Assembly (NCBI GenBank): GCA_045531965.1
Contig: JAZSFA010000144.1
Coordinates: 1-64,000 of the forward strand
Length of the DNA: 64,000 bases
Reading direction: 5' to 3'
Origin: CAMEON01 sp045531965
GTDB taxonomy: Bacteria; Bacillota; Clostridia; Oscillospirales; CAG-272
In this document: positions 51,389 through 60,104 of the stretch, in pieces
How the letters are laid out: every line of letters begins with the position of its first letter
How positions within the stretch are numbered: position 1 is the stretch's first letter
Made by a program: the position numbers and the translations under genes
Notes under the pieces: model-generated
Database searches by the model: none
Seen by the model: only the letters and a program-made list of their open reading frames with translations
Told to the model about the DNA's origin: nothing

Positions 51389-52042
51389 TCATTCATCTCC
51401 AAGCTTGCAAACCTTTTCAAAAAGCTCACCAATGATACGCTCATATTCTCCGGATGCATGGGGATCGAACGCCATTTCTGCCGGTGTTATGGGCTTGCCG
51501 ATATATACGTCCTTGCGACAAAAAAGCTTTGCCTTATTGTTCTTAACCTTGATATACACGGGCAGGATGGGCACATCTGCTTTAAGCGAAATCATAGCTG
51601 CGCCCATTTTCGGTTTTGTGGTTCGGGGATCAACACCATTATATCGATGCCCCTGCGGAAACATACCCACAGTCACCCCATCTTGCAGCATAGCGATGGT
51701 ATATTTGATCGCGCCCACATCAGCACCGCCGCGGTTTACTGGATAAGCCCCCAACGCACGGATCAACCAGCCCAACAGAGGAATCTTAAAAAGTTCTTTC
51801 TTCGCCATGAAATGGGGCTGTCTGTATTTCAACGCCGCGCAGAGGATAATTGGATCACGCCACGTCAAGTGGTTACAGATCACAAGACAGGCGCCGCTGT
51901 CCTGAGACGGCTCGTTTTCCCGCCCGTGGATATGAATACGGGTAAGAAAACGGATTGGTGCAGCCAACAAAGCATAAATCACAGCATAAAGACGGCTACG
52001 CGGGCGAATTTTCCTGACTTTCTTTGCTTTTTTTGCACTCAT
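51389..52042 (-). CDS. plsC: 1-acyl-sn-glycerol-3-phosphate acyltransferase
   Basis: 217 residues. Acyltransferase motif I NHLTWRD (NHxxxxD), motif III GMFPQGHRYNG (a variant of FPEGTR), and the Lys/Arg-rich N-terminus near a membrane segment. It adds the second acyl chain in phosphatidic acid synthesis. Its start overlaps the end of cmk by 4 bases, and ispH/rpsA follows 63 bases on, matching the order seen in many Clostridia. The Gln-Gly-His form of motif III is a slight deviation. Confidence 0.92.
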   Translation of the reverse strand: MSAKKAKKVRKIRPRSRLYAVIYALLAAPIRFLTRIHIHGRENEPSQDSGACLVICNHLTWRDPIILCAALKYRQPHFMAKKELFKIPLLGWLIRALGAYPVNRGGADVGAIKYTIAMLQDGVTVGMFPQGHRYNGVDPRTTKPKMGAAMISLKADVPILPVYIKVKNNKAKLFCRKDVYIGKPITPAEMAFDPHASGEYERIIGELFEKVCKLGDE

Positions 52043-52731
52043 GAACGCGTGAGTCCTTTCTTTTGAGCGATGGATTCAATCAACCGAAGCAGTTCAGTCA
52101 CAGTAGCATCGAAATCCAGATGAGAATTATCAAAGATGATGGCGTCCTCAGCGGGGACAGCCGGGGCAATAGCCCGGGTACGATCTGCCTCATCTCGGCG
52201 GTTCATATCTTCCAGAATATCCTCATACGAAGCCGGCATTCCTTTTTCTTGCAGCTCTTTGCAACGGCGGAGGGCACGTGCTTCATTAGAAGCTGTCAAG
52301 AAGATTTTCACATGGGCATGAGGCAGGATCACCGTACCAATGTCGCGGCCATCCATGATAACAGAATTTTCTTCGGCGATCTTTTTCTGGGTGTCCAAAA
52401 GGAAGGCTCTTACCTCAGGAACAGCGGAAACGGCAGATGCATACATAGAAATTTCATTTTCTCTGATGCGATCTCCTAGATTTGCCCCATTGAGATAGAC
52501 ACATTGAATACCGTTTTCATACCGCACATCAATGGTGATCTGAGAAAGATAGGGAACGACTTTATCGGCCTGCTCACGAGAAATCCCTCGGCTGCGCGCG
52601 AAATAACCAATTGTTCGGTAGAGGGCGCCTGTATCTACGTAGACAATCCCCATAGCCTTAGCGATGGCTTTGGAAACTGTCGATTTTCCTGCCCCACCGG
52701 GACCGTCAATGGCAATTTGAATGTGATCCAT
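52039..52731 (-). CDS. cmk: Cytidylate kinase
   Basis: 230 residues, normal for CMP kinase. Walker A DGPGGAGKSTVSK, VYVDTGALYRTIGYFA, the substrate-binding MDGRDIGTVILPHA and the lid region RALRRCKELQEKG with YEDILEDMNRRDEADRTR. It phosphorylates CMP and dCMP. First gene of the conserved cmk-plsC-ispH/rpsA operon; a family 2 repeat lies just upstream. Confidence 0.96.
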   Translation of the reverse strand: MDHIQIAIDGPGGAGKSTVSKAIAKAMGIVYVDTGALYRTIGYFARSRGISREQADKVVPYLSQITIDVRYENGIQCVYLNGANLGDRIRENEISMYASAVSAVPEVRAFLLDTQKKIAEENSVIMDGRDIGTVILPHAHVKIFLTASNEARALRRCKELQEKGMPASYEDILEDMNRRDEADRTRAIAPAVPAEDAIIFDNSHLDFDATVTELLRLIESIAQKKGLTRS

Positions 52732-52745
52732 ATAGCCTCCTTATA

Positions 52746-52803
52746 GGGGAGTACGCAAGGGAGGACTTGGAAAAAAGTCTCCCCTTGACCCCCTCAAAAC
52801 TTT
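52746..52803 (+). repeat. Dispersed hairpin repeat, family 2, copy 3
   Basis: GGAGTACGCAAGGGAGGACTT, AAGTCTCCCCTTGACCCCCTCAAAACTTTC as hairpin plus tail. It is directly upstream of cmk on the opposite reading direction. The remaining gap to 52880 shows nothing. Confidence 0.7.
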
Positions 52804-52880
52804 CAAAAAATAATGAATAGGTCAAGTGATCGGATAGTGGGGCATATAAGTTTCCCCACAGGATCTCGCCACATTCGTTT

Positions 52881-54149
52881 CTATGGTTCTGTCACTTGCT
52901 CGACGGCGCCCAACGCTGCCAGATGCGCTGTAGAAAAAGCGATCTGCAGATTAAAGCCACCTGTATAGGCGTCCACATCCAACAACTCTCCCGCAAAGTA
53001 CAGTCCTTCACATAATTTGGACTGCATGGTTTTTGGGTTAACCTGTTTTACGGATACGCCGCCTTTGGTAACGATCGCTTCCTTGATGGGGCGATGGGTT
53101 GTAGGATGAAGGGTCAATTTTTGGATAACCTCGCCCAGCCTTCTGCGCTCCTCTTTGGTGATCGCATTGACCTTTTTTCTTGGGTCGATCCCCGACAGTT
53201 TGACCACAGGCTCAATGGCTTTCAAGGGAAGCAAATCCGAGAGCGCGTTAATAAAGTCTTTATTGGTATACTTTTTGAAGTCGGACAAGATGCGAGCATC
53301 CAACTCGTTCTCCGAAAGGGCAGGCTTCAGATTGATATACAATTCATACCGTCCCGGTACGAGGTCTGGCATATGAGCCGATGCGCTGAGGATCAGCGGA
53401 CCTGTCACACCGTAGTGAGTAAAAAGCATCTCGCCGAAGTCCTCGTAGATGGTCTTTTTCTTTTCCTTGTGGTAGACGGTCAGCCGCACATTGCGAAGGG
53501 ACAGCCCCATCATATCCACGCAGACAGAATCAGCGCAGACCAGCGGCACCAGCGAGGGGATGGGAGACACGATCTGATGTCCCACGGATTCGGCAAGGAC
53601 GTAGCCATTGCCGTCAGAACCCGTCGTGGGATAGGATGCACCGCCGGTGCATAGAATGACGGCATCGGCAAGAAATTCCCTTTGTCCACAAGCAACGCCT
53701 GTTATGCGGGTTCTGCCCTCCCCGTCTATTTCCGTAAGCAGTCGGTTAACACGTCCCGAGACAACCTGTACCCCCAGATCGCGGCAACGTCTCACAAGGG
53801 CATCTGCAACATCGTGAGCGTTATCCGATACAGGGAAAACTCTGTGCCCACGTTCTACTTTCAAAGGAACACCGAGGGACTCAAAGCAATCCATAACATC
53901 CCGAGTGGTTTGGGCATTGATAGCCGCATACAGGAAGCGAGGATTGGTGGGCACGTTGGCAAGGAAGGTATCTCGATCGCAGTCATTGGTCACATTACAG
54001 CGTCCCTTGCCTGTGATGCGCAGCTTTTTGCCCATACGGTTATTCTGTTCAATGACGGTGACGGTTATGTCCCGAGTCTGCTCCGCCGCTCTCATAGCGG
54101 CAAACAGTCCCGCAGCACCGCCGCCGACGATGACAATGTTTTTTTTCAT
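52881..54149 (-). CDS. BaiN/HI0933-family FAD-dependent oxidoreductase
   Basis: 422 residues. N-terminal FAD dinucleotide motif VGGGAAGLFAAMRAA, then KKLRITGKGRCNVTND, the family's signature GKGRCN, VILCTGGASYPTTGSDG, and a C-terminal GGVSVKQVNPKTMQSK with YFAGELLDVDAYTGGFNLQ. HI0933-like proteins include BaiN, proposed in bile acid dehydroxylation, but most members have unknown substrates and are widely conserved in Clostridia. It lies upstream of cmk on the same strand, a commonly seen order. I would call it a flavoprotein without assigning a substrate. Confidence 0.9.
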   Translation of the reverse strand: MKKNIVIVGGGAAGLFAAMRAAEQTRDITVTVIEQNNRMGKKLRITGKGRCNVTNDCDRDTFLANVPTNPRFLYAAINAQTTRDVMDCFESLGVPLKVERGHRVFPVSDNAHDVADALVRRCRDLGVQVVSGRVNRLLTEIDGEGRTRITGVACGQREFLADAVILCTGGASYPTTGSDGNGYVLAESVGHQIVSPIPSLVPLVCADSVCVDMMGLSLRNVRLTVYHKEKKKTIYEDFGEMLFTHYGVTGPLILSASAHMPDLVPGRYELYINLKPALSENELDARILSDFKKYTNKDFINALSDLLPLKAIEPVVKLSGIDPRKKVNAITKEERRRLGEVIQKLTLHPTTHRPIKEAIVTKGGVSVKQVNPKTMQSKLCEGLYFAGELLDVDAYTGGFNLQIAFSTAHLAALGAVEQVTEP

Positions 54150-54162
54150 AACACCTATTCAG

Positions 54163-54222
54163 GCATATTCAAGGGGGAACTTTTGATAAAGTTCCCCCTT
54201 GACCCCTCAAAACTTTCGAAAA
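54163..54222 (+). repeat. Dispersed hairpin repeat, family 2, copy 4
   Basis: AAGGGGGAACTTT / AAAGTTCCCCCTT hairpin, then GACCCCTCAAAACTTTC, the same tail as copy 3. It lies directly upstream of the flavoprotein gene. Confidence 0.75.
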
Positions 54223-54296
54223 ATGATGATTGGGAAAAAGAAGTAAAGATCAAAAACGTTCCTTCCGCTCTTCGTATCTTACAGACACCTAGATGT

Positions 54297-55160
54297 TCAC
54301 TGCGGATTCTTCAGATATACGTCATACTCGTCCCAGATGATCTCCAGATTGTGGAGGCGCTCGCTGACCTCAGCCTCCCGCGCGCGGGAGACGGCAACCA
54401 CCAGGGCGTTGAGAATGCTCATGGGGGGCACAAGAGAATCCATGAAAGATGCCATATCGCTCTGTGCTACCAGCACGTGATTATCCTCTGCGGCTATTGG
54501 AGACTCATAGGAATCAGTGAGTGCTACCACTTGCGCGCCGGCTTTCTTGGCATAAGCAACAGCACTGATCACGCGTTTTGAATAACGGGGGAAGCTAATG
54601 GCGATGATCACATCTCCTTCTTTGATGTTGAGAATCTGTTCAAAAAGTTCTCCGCCGGAAGTTGTTTCGATGAGGCGGACATTGCCAAAGATCATGCGAA
54701 GATTGTAATTGAGAAAACTTGCTAATGTATAGGAGGAACGTACGCCAATAATATAAATATTTTTCGCCTTAACAATGGCATCCACAGCCCCTTCAAAGGC
54801 TTCGTGACTGATGCCATCCAATGTTCGCTTGATCTTATCCACATCGGACATCAGTACCTTCTCCAGCACATCTCCTTCACCGATTAGGTGATTGGTGACT
54901 TCCATTCGCTGATAGGAGGTCAACTTTGTGCGAATCAGATCCTGCAAAGCCTTTTGAAATTCAGGATAGCCTACATATCCAAGCTCCATCACAAAACGAA
55001 CCACTGTGGATTCGGAAACACTGACTTCAGAGCCAAGCTTGGCAGCGGTCATGTACGCCGCTTTATCATAGTGCGCCAGCAAAAAGCGCGCGATTTGCCT
55101 TTGACCCTTAGAAAAACCGTCCATGTTTTCTTCAATGATACGGAGAATGTCTCTTTTCAT
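54297..55160 (-). CDS. MurR/RpiR-family transcriptional regulator
   Basis: 287 residues. An N-terminal HTH_6 domain (FSKGQRQIARFLLAHYDKA, LGSEVSVSESTVVRFVMELG) is followed by a SIS sugar-phosphate-binding domain (about 125-260; IYIIGVRSSYTLASFLN, ISFPRYSKRVISAVAYAK). The family responds to sugar phosphates. It diverges from the Gfo/Idh/MocA gene at 55399, its likely target. A perfect palindrome GGCATTGAATGCC (55199-55211) beside its own promoter suggests autoregulation. Confidence 0.92.
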   Translation of the reverse strand: MKRDILRIIEENMDGFSKGQRQIARFLLAHYDKAAYMTAAKLGSEVSVSESTVVRFVMELGYVGYPEFQKALQDLIRTKLTSYQRMEVTNHLIGEGDVLEKVLMSDVDKIKRTLDGISHEAFEGAVDAIVKAKNIYIIGVRSSYTLASFLNYNLRMIFGNVRLIETTSGGELFEQILNIKEGDVIIAISFPRYSKRVISAVAYAKKAGAQVVALTDSYESPIAAEDNHVLVAQSDMASFMDSLVPPMSILNALVVAVSRAREAEVSERLHNLEIIWDEYDVYLKNPQ

Positions 55161-55198
55161 GGTAACAGTACGTCCTTTTCATTCACTAAAAAATGATA

Positions 55199-55211
55199 GG
55201 CATTGAATGCC
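55199..55211. promoter_or_regulatory. 13-base palindrome, putative RpiR operator
   Basis: GGCATTGAATGCC, perfect around the central G, lies just downstream of the regulator's -10 (55219-55224). Its position would block transcription when bound. Confidence 0.5.
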
Positions 55212-55218
55212 ATATATA

Positions 55219-55247
55219 ATTTTATCATATACCACATAAAAAGTCAA
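55219..55247 (-). promoter_or_regulatory. Promoter of the RpiR-family gene
   Basis: Minus strand TTGACT, 17 bases, TAAAAT. Confidence 0.72.
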
Positions 55248-55325
55248 TATGATTTCCCGCAAATTATTTACGAATTCGTCATACGTGTCAATTATATATT
55301 TATGGTGCACTTTACAATTATTCTC

Positions 55326-55354
55326 TTGACAAGTTTATTCAAAACATATATAAT
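55326..55354 (+). promoter_or_regulatory. Promoter of the Gfo/Idh/MocA gene
   Basis: TTGACA, 17 bases, TATAAT, both perfect; the ATG at 55399 follows 44 bases on. AT-rich flanking repeats (ATTTAATT) surround it. Confidence 0.88.
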
Positions 55355-55398
55355 TTAATTATATTTAATTTAACTTTGCATCATAGGAGACCACCATT

Positions 55399-56592
55399 AT
55401 GAACAAACTGAATATTGCTGCTATTGGTCTTGGTGCCAGAGGGGCAAGTGTTCTTCGCGACTTGCTTCTCGGCATGAACAATCTGAACGTTAGCGCCGTA
55501 TGTGACACATACGAGGACCGTACGGCGACTGGTGCCGACATCGTCGAAAAGGCGACGGGTAAGCGCCCCTTTGCCACAACGGATTATCAAGAGATCATGA
55601 CTCGACCCGATGTAGATGCCGTGCTGATTATGAGTGCCTGGGAATCGCATGTTCCCATTGCCATCGCCGCCATGGAAAACAAAAAAGCCGTGGGTATGGA
55701 AGTAGGCGGTGCTTATACAATAGACGAATGCTGGGATCTCGTCCGCACCCAAGAAAAAACCAAAACTCCCTTCATGTTTTTAGAGAACTGCTGCTACGGA
55801 CGCACCGAAATGATGGTGATGAACATGGTAAGACAGGGACTTTTCGGAAAGATCGTCCACTGTTCCGGTGGCTATTGCCACGATTTGAGAGATGAAGTTG
55901 CTCGCGGTGAGGAGAATCGTCACTACCGTCTCCGAAATTATCTTTCCCGCAACTGCGAGAACTACCCGACACACGAACTGGGTCCCATCGCCCAAGTTTT
56001 GAACATCAATCGGGGCAATCGCATGGTATCGCTGACGTCCATGAGCTCGGGTGCCTTTGGTATGAACGATTTTGCCGCCCGAACCGAAGGCATCAATCCT
56101 GAACTGGCGACAGCAAATTTTGCCCAGGGCGATGTGGTTACCACCGCAATCAAATGTGCGGGAGGGGAGACCATCGCCTTGACTCTTGACACCACCCTGC
56201 CCCGCTACTACAGCCGAGGCTTTACGGTTCGTGGAACCAAGGGGATGTATGTAGAAGACAATCACTCTATCTTTTTGGACAACACCTATTCCGAGTCAGC
56301 CCATTGGAACTGGCATCCCAACTGGGGCAATGCAGACAAATATTTGGAAAAATACGAGCATCCCGTTTGGCGTGAATACCTAGAAAAGGGCATATGCGGC
56401 GGTCACGGTGGCATGGACGGATTGGTCTATGGCAAATTTGTAGAGTGCTGTTTGTCGGGTGAACCGATGCCTATCGACGTATACGACGCAGCCGCGTGGA
56501 TGGCAGTAACACCGCTGTCCGCCCAGTCTATTCAAAACGGCAGTTCCGCTGTAGATTTCCCCGATTTTACAAGGGGTCGCTGGAAAAAATAA
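55399..56592 (+). CDS. Gfo/Idh/MocA-family oxidoreductase, GH109-like
   Basis: 397 residues. N-terminal NAD-binding Rossmann fold (IAAIGLGARGASVLRDLL), the Gfo/Idh segment VDAVLIMSAWESHVPIAIAAM, then a C-terminal domain with ENYPTHELGPIAQVLNINRG, resembling the YPTHxLGP motif of GH109 NAD-dependent alpha-N-acetylgalactosaminidases. So it may be a NAD-using glycosidase rather than a simple dehydrogenase (inference). It lacks a signal peptide and is probably cytosolic. Divergent from the RpiR regulator, which likely controls it in response to a sugar phosphate. Confidence 0.85.
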   Translation: MNKLNIAAIGLGARGASVLRDLLLGMNNLNVSAVCDTYEDRTATGADIVEKATGKRPFATTDYQEIMTRPDVDAVLIMSAWESHVPIAIAAMENKKAVGMEVGGAYTIDECWDLVRTQEKTKTPFMFLENCCYGRTEMMVMNMVRQGLFGKIVHCSGGYCHDLRDEVARGEENRHYRLRNYLSRNCENYPTHELGPIAQVLNINRGNRMVSLTSMSSGAFGMNDFAARTEGINPELATANFAQGDVVTTAIKCAGGETIALTLDTTLPRYYSRGFTVRGTKGMYVEDNHSIFLDNTYSESAHWNWHPNWGNADKYLEKYEHPVWREYLEKGICGGHGGMDGLVYGKFVECCLSGEPMPIDVYDAAAWMAVTPLSAQSIQNGSSAVDFPDFTRGRWKK

Positions 56593-56610
56593 CCAATGCG
56601 GATCATTTAG

Positions 56611-56644
56611 GAGGACTTTCACTATAAGCCCTCCTTTTTCATTT
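56611..56644 (+). terminator. Terminator of the Gfo/Idh/MocA gene
   Basis: GGAGGACTT pairs with AAGCCCTCC (one mismatch) and is followed by TTTTTCATTTTT. Confidence 0.75.
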
Positions 56645-56674
56645 TTCATCCTCCAAAGAATTTTTGCCTTCACC

Positions 56675-56702
56675 TTGACAAATGGCGTTTTTCGTGTATA
56701 AT
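56675..56702 (+). promoter_or_regulatory. Promoter of the split transketolase operon
   Basis: TTGACA, 16 bases, TATAAT, about 67 bases before the ATG at 56770. Confidence 0.78.
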
Positions 56703-56769
56703 ATAATTTGGATATTGTTTTACTCCCCTCGCTTTCCAAGGCGAGGATACATGAAAGGAAATCACACCC

Positions 56770-57606
56770 ATGGAAGCAAAAAAATTGACAGAACTCAAAG
56801 AAATTGCTATAAAAATCCGCATGGGGATCATTGAAGGCGTCCATGCTGCAGGCGCAGGACATCCCGGTGGTTCTCTGTCCATTGCAGACATTATGTCTTA
56901 CCTGTATTTCTATGAAATGAAGATAGACCCGAAAGATCCCAAAAATCCCGACCGCGACCGACTGGTGCTGTCCAAAGGTCACGCCGCTCCTGCGCTCTAC
57001 GCCACACTCTCGCTGAAGGGCTACTTTCCTGTGGAGGATCTCAAGACCCTCCGCCAGGCAGATTCTCACCTGCAGGGACATCCCGACATGAAAAAGACCC
57101 CCGGTGTGGACATGACCTCGGGCTCTTTGGGTCAGGGCATCTCCGCCGCCTGCGGCATGGCACTCTGCGCAAAGCTGGACAAGAAGGATTTCCGCGTATA
57201 CGCTATCGTCGGTGACGGCGAGAGCGAGGAGGGGCAGGTTTGGGAGGCCATCATGTTCGCCGCTCACCATAAGCTGGACAACCTTTGTATCATCATCGAC
57301 TACAACGGTCTTCAGATCGACGGTCCCATCGACACCATCGTCAGCCCCGCGCCCTACGAGGAGAAAATCACAGCCTTCGGCTGTCACGCCATCACCATGG
57401 ACGCCCACGACCTGAACGCCATCGAGGCCGCCTTCAACGAGGCGAAGACAGTCAAGGGCAGACCCACGGTCATTGTGTCCAAATCGGTCAAGGGCAAGGG
57501 AGTTTCCTTCATGGAAAATCAAGTCAAGTGGCACGGTGCCGCGCCCAATGACGAGCAATACGCACAGGCCATGGCAGAGCTGAATGCCGCTCTGTCTAAT
57601 CTGTAA
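56770..57606 (+). CDS. Transketolase, N-terminal subunit
   Basis: 278 residues. Thiamine diphosphate-binding part: AGHPGGSLSIADIMSYLYF, RLVLSKGHAAPALYATL, the metal motif GDGESEEGQVWEA and IIDYNGLQIDGP. Together with the C-terminal subunit 16 bases downstream it forms a two-gene transketolase, a common arrangement in Clostridia, moving two-carbon ketol units in the non-oxidative pentose phosphate route. Ribosome site GAAAGGAA. Confidence 0.95.
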   Translation: MEAKKLTELKEIAIKIRMGIIEGVHAAGAGHPGGSLSIADIMSYLYFYEMKIDPKDPKNPDRDRLVLSKGHAAPALYATLSLKGYFPVEDLKTLRQADSHLQGHPDMKKTPGVDMTSGSLGQGISAACGMALCAKLDKKDFRVYAIVGDGESEEGQVWEAIMFAAHHKLDNLCIIIDYNGLQIDGPIDTIVSPAPYEEKITAFGCHAITMDAHDLNAIEAAFNEAKTVKGRPTVIVSKSVKGKGVSFMENQVKWHGAAPNDEQYAQAMAELNAALSNL

Positions 57607-57622
57607 GAAAGGGGGACTTCAC

Positions 57623-58570
57623 ATGAAACTTGGAGATAAGATCGCCACCCGCGAGGCATACGGTAAAGCTTTGGCAGCCTTTGGCGAAACACATGATTTC
57701 GTAGTTTTGGATGCAGATCTTGCGGAAGCAACCAAGACGATTCACTTCAAAAAAGCCTTCCCTGACCGCTTCTTTGACTGCGGTATTGCCGAAGGCAATA
57801 TGGTAGGTGTTGCTGCAGGACTTGCCGCCGCAGGCAAGACCGTGTTTGCCTCTTCCTTCGCCATGTTCGCTGCCGGTCGTGCCTTTGAGCAGATCCGCAA
57901 TAGCGTGGCATACCCTCATCTGAATGTCAAAATCGCTGCCACCCACGCGGGTATCACCGTAGGCGAGGACGGCGCCACTCATCAGTGCAACGAGGACATC
58001 GCCCTCATGCGTACACTGCCCGGCATGACAGTCATCAACCCTTCTGATGCCGTGGAAGCGCAGGCAGCGATCAAATACGCCATAGAGAACAACGGTCCCT
58101 GCTACCTTCGTTTCGGTCGTTTCGCCGTTCCCGTGATCCATGATCCCGACACCTTCACCTTTGAGATAGGCAAGGGTGAGGTTCTGCGCGACGGCACCGA
58201 CGTGACCATCATTGCCACAGGACTGATGGTCTCCATGGCTTTAGAGGCAGCCGAGACGCTTGCCGCCGAAGGCATTTCTGCCCGTGTCATCAACATCGCC
58301 ACCATCAAGCCTTTGGACACCGCACTTTTGGAGACAGCCGCCCGCGAGACAGGTGCCGTGGTTACCGCCGAGGAGCACAGCATCATCGGCGGTCTGGGCT
58401 CTGCCGTGGCTGAGACTCTTGCCGAGACCTGTCCCGTCCCCGTTCTCCGTGTGGGCATGCAGGACACCTTTGGACGTTCCGGCAAGGTCCCTCCCCTGCT
58501 TGAGATGTACGGTCTGACCCCCGCCGCCATCGTGGCCAAGGCCAAGGTCGCCGTTGCCGCCAAAAGGTAA
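57623..58570 (+). CDS. Transketolase, C-terminal subunit
   Basis: 315 residues from the ATG at 57623 (AAAGGGGGA site). Pyrimidine-binding domain with FFDCGIAEGNMVGVAAGLAA (the catalytic Glu that activates thiamine diphosphate) and a C-terminal transketolase domain with IINTA-type strands: ARVINIATIKPLDTALLE, VTAEEHSIIGGLGSAVAE. Pairs with the N-terminal subunit. It ends 6 bases before the PH-domain gene, which may be co-transcribed. Confidence 0.95.
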   Translation: MKLGDKIATREAYGKALAAFGETHDFVVLDADLAEATKTIHFKKAFPDRFFDCGIAEGNMVGVAAGLAAAGKTVFASSFAMFAAGRAFEQIRNSVAYPHLNVKIAATHAGITVGEDGATHQCNEDIALMRTLPGMTVINPSDAVEAQAAIKYAIENNGPCYLRFGRFAVPVIHDPDTFTFEIGKGEVLRDGTDVTIIATGLMVSMALEAAETLAAEGISARVINIATIKPLDTALLETAARETGAVVTAEEHSIIGGLGSAVAETLAETCPVPVLRVGMQDTFGRSGKVPPLLEMYGLTPAAIVAKAKVAVAAKR

Positions 58571-58576
58571 TCCTGA

Positions 58577-59185
58577 ATGGACCGCGATTTCTTCTTTTCA
58601 AACGGGGATCCCTCCTTGCGCGCCGAGGTACAGCCCTATCTGCACGACGGAGAGGAGATCCTATGGACGGGCAAACCTTGCGCCAGCCGCCCCTTCCGCC
58701 CCAACGTCATTCTCTGCGTTTTCGTCATTTTTTGGTTGGGCTTCGCGGTGTTCTGGACGGTGATGGCCTCCGCTGCCGGTGGATTCTTTGGTCTGTTTGG
58801 TCTACCCTTCATCGCTATCGGTTGCGTTTTGGTGTATACAACTTTCTTTGGTAACCGCAAGCGCATGGCGCAAACAGTCTACGCCGTTACTAACAAGCGG
58901 GCGTTAATCCTCTCGCAGACCCATCGAGGAACCAGCTGCACCGAGTATGTTTTCTCCAAACTGCAAAGCATCAGCATGGACGAGGTACAAGGCACCTCGG
59001 GCACCATTTATTTTGTCCCCGATCAGCCTTATTACGGCGGATACGGTAGCAGACGCTACGGCAGACGGTACTACAACGGATATGACGCATCAAGCAGCAC
59101 CTTCGAGGCGGCCTTCGTCCTGATCGACAACGTGCAAGCAGTCTACCGTCTGATCTCGGAGCAGATCAGCCAAGATCCTAAATAA
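58577..59185 (+). CDS. Membrane protein with bacterial PH domain
   Basis: 202 residues. Two membrane segments (about 46-68 and 72-92) are followed by a PH-like beta domain beginning YAVTNKRALILSQTH, the usual start of bacterial PH_2/YdbT-type domains. A Gly/Tyr/Arg-rich loop (YYGGYGSRRYGRRYY) interrupts it before DNVQAVYRLISEQI. The function is unknown; such proteins sit in the membrane. It follows the transketolase subunit by 6 bases without an obvious functional link. Confidence 0.82.
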   Translation: MDRDFFFSNGDPSLRAEVQPYLHDGEEILWTGKPCASRPFRPNVILCVFVIFWLGFAVFWTVMASAAGGFFGLFGLPFIAIGCVLVYTTFFGNRKRMAQTVYAVTNKRALILSQTHRGTSCTEYVFSKLQSISMDEVQGTSGTIYFVPDQPYYGGYGSRRYGRRYYNGYDASSSTFEAAFVLIDNVQAVYRLISEQISQDPK

Positions 59186-59190
59186 AATTC

Positions 59191-59230
59191 ATCCCGACAA
59201 CTGTTCAAATCGACAGTTGTCGGGATTTTT
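59191..59230. terminator. Bidirectional terminator
   Basis: ATCCCGACAACTGT / ACAGTTGTCGGGAT perfect arms followed by TTTTT; it separates the PH-domain gene from the phosphoesterase. Confidence 0.9.
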
Positions 59231-59235
59231 ATTGA

Positions 59236-60027
59236 TCACACATCAAACACCATGCAGTTAACGATTCCGGAATGTGCAGTACACCCATCCAAGGCAATAA
59301 TGCCCGGAGCCGAAAACGGAGAAAAGTCCGCATCCGCGCCCCATTCCGATCCTCGGTTATCTATACGATTGTGCCCCCACGAGGTGTGAAAATGACCGCA
59401 GACAATGGTCTTTTCCGGTTCGACAACACCATATCTGACCGCCATTTCCATACCGTTGAGCCATCTGGCACGTTCCCAAAGGAAAGCGTCCGCCTGCCGC
59501 CAATCCGGAATGTAATCGTATACGGCATATGGCTTATACCCACTCATGACCGCTGGGATCCACCCATGGACAAAGATATATGGACTGCCTTCCGGCTCGT
59601 AATAGTTCAAAAAACGAGGAAGAAGTGTGGTATAAAAAGGCGATTGCATCACACGAGCACAAAGAATTTCCGGATATCTGTGCGCTAGTCTTGGCTCCAT
59701 CTTTCCCAACTGTAATAAGGTATCCCACGTTCCGTTGTGGCGGTGATGGGAGTGTCCACCGCGAAGTTCATATATGCCGCCTCCCGCCACCGCTTGCAAG
59801 CATTGTTCAAATAGATCCTCATGGTTACCTTTGATCAGGATCAGGCGATCCTGCGCCAGAAGTTCCACAAGGAAATCCACCATTTCGCATGCCTCCTGTC
59901 CCCTATCCAGCACATCTCCGCAGATCAGAAGTTTACCTGCTTGATTTTCAAAAAAGCCCTTTTCTGCCAATGCGTTTTTCATTTCAGTCAGATATCCATG
60001 CGGATCTGCTACAACGAATAATTTCAT
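59236..60027 (-). CDS. PPP-type metallophosphoesterase (second)
   Basis: 263 residues, ATG behind AGGAGA. The family motifs are present: VADPHGY, ICGDVLDRGQEA, IKGNHEDLFE, FVHGWIP and VCGHFHTSWG. It is related to, but clearly different from, the enzyme at 15578-16300 and longer. Phosphoprotein or dinucleotide hydrolase activity is possible. It lies downstream of the protease-fusion locus on the same strand, separated by a hairpin. Confidence 0.87.
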   Translation of the reverse strand: MKLFVVADPHGYLTEMKNALAEKGFFENQAGKLLICGDVLDRGQEACEMVDFLVELLAQDRLILIKGNHEDLFEQCLQAVAGGGIYELRGGHSHHRHNGTWDTLLQLGKMEPRLAHRYPEILCARVMQSPFYTTLLPRFLNYYEPEGSPYIFVHGWIPAVMSGYKPYAVYDYIPDWRQADAFLWERARWLNGMEMAVRYGVVEPEKTIVCGHFHTSWGHNRIDNRGSEWGADADFSPFSAPGIIALDGCTAHSGIVNCMVFDV

Positions 60028-60051
60028 AAAATCTCTTGTCTCCTGTTATCT

Positions 60052-60098
60052 CGGGAGCTTTACGATGTCATCATAGATTACGAAACGCAAAGCTCCCG
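60052..60098 (-). terminator. Long-loop hairpin between the acidic protein and the phosphoesterase
   Basis: CGGGAGCTTT and AAAGCTCCCG are perfect 10-base arms separated by 27 bases, just after the stop at 60105. There is no T run, so it may be a processing or attenuation structure rather than a classical terminator. Confidence 0.5.
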
Positions 60099-60104
60099 CA
60101 TATC

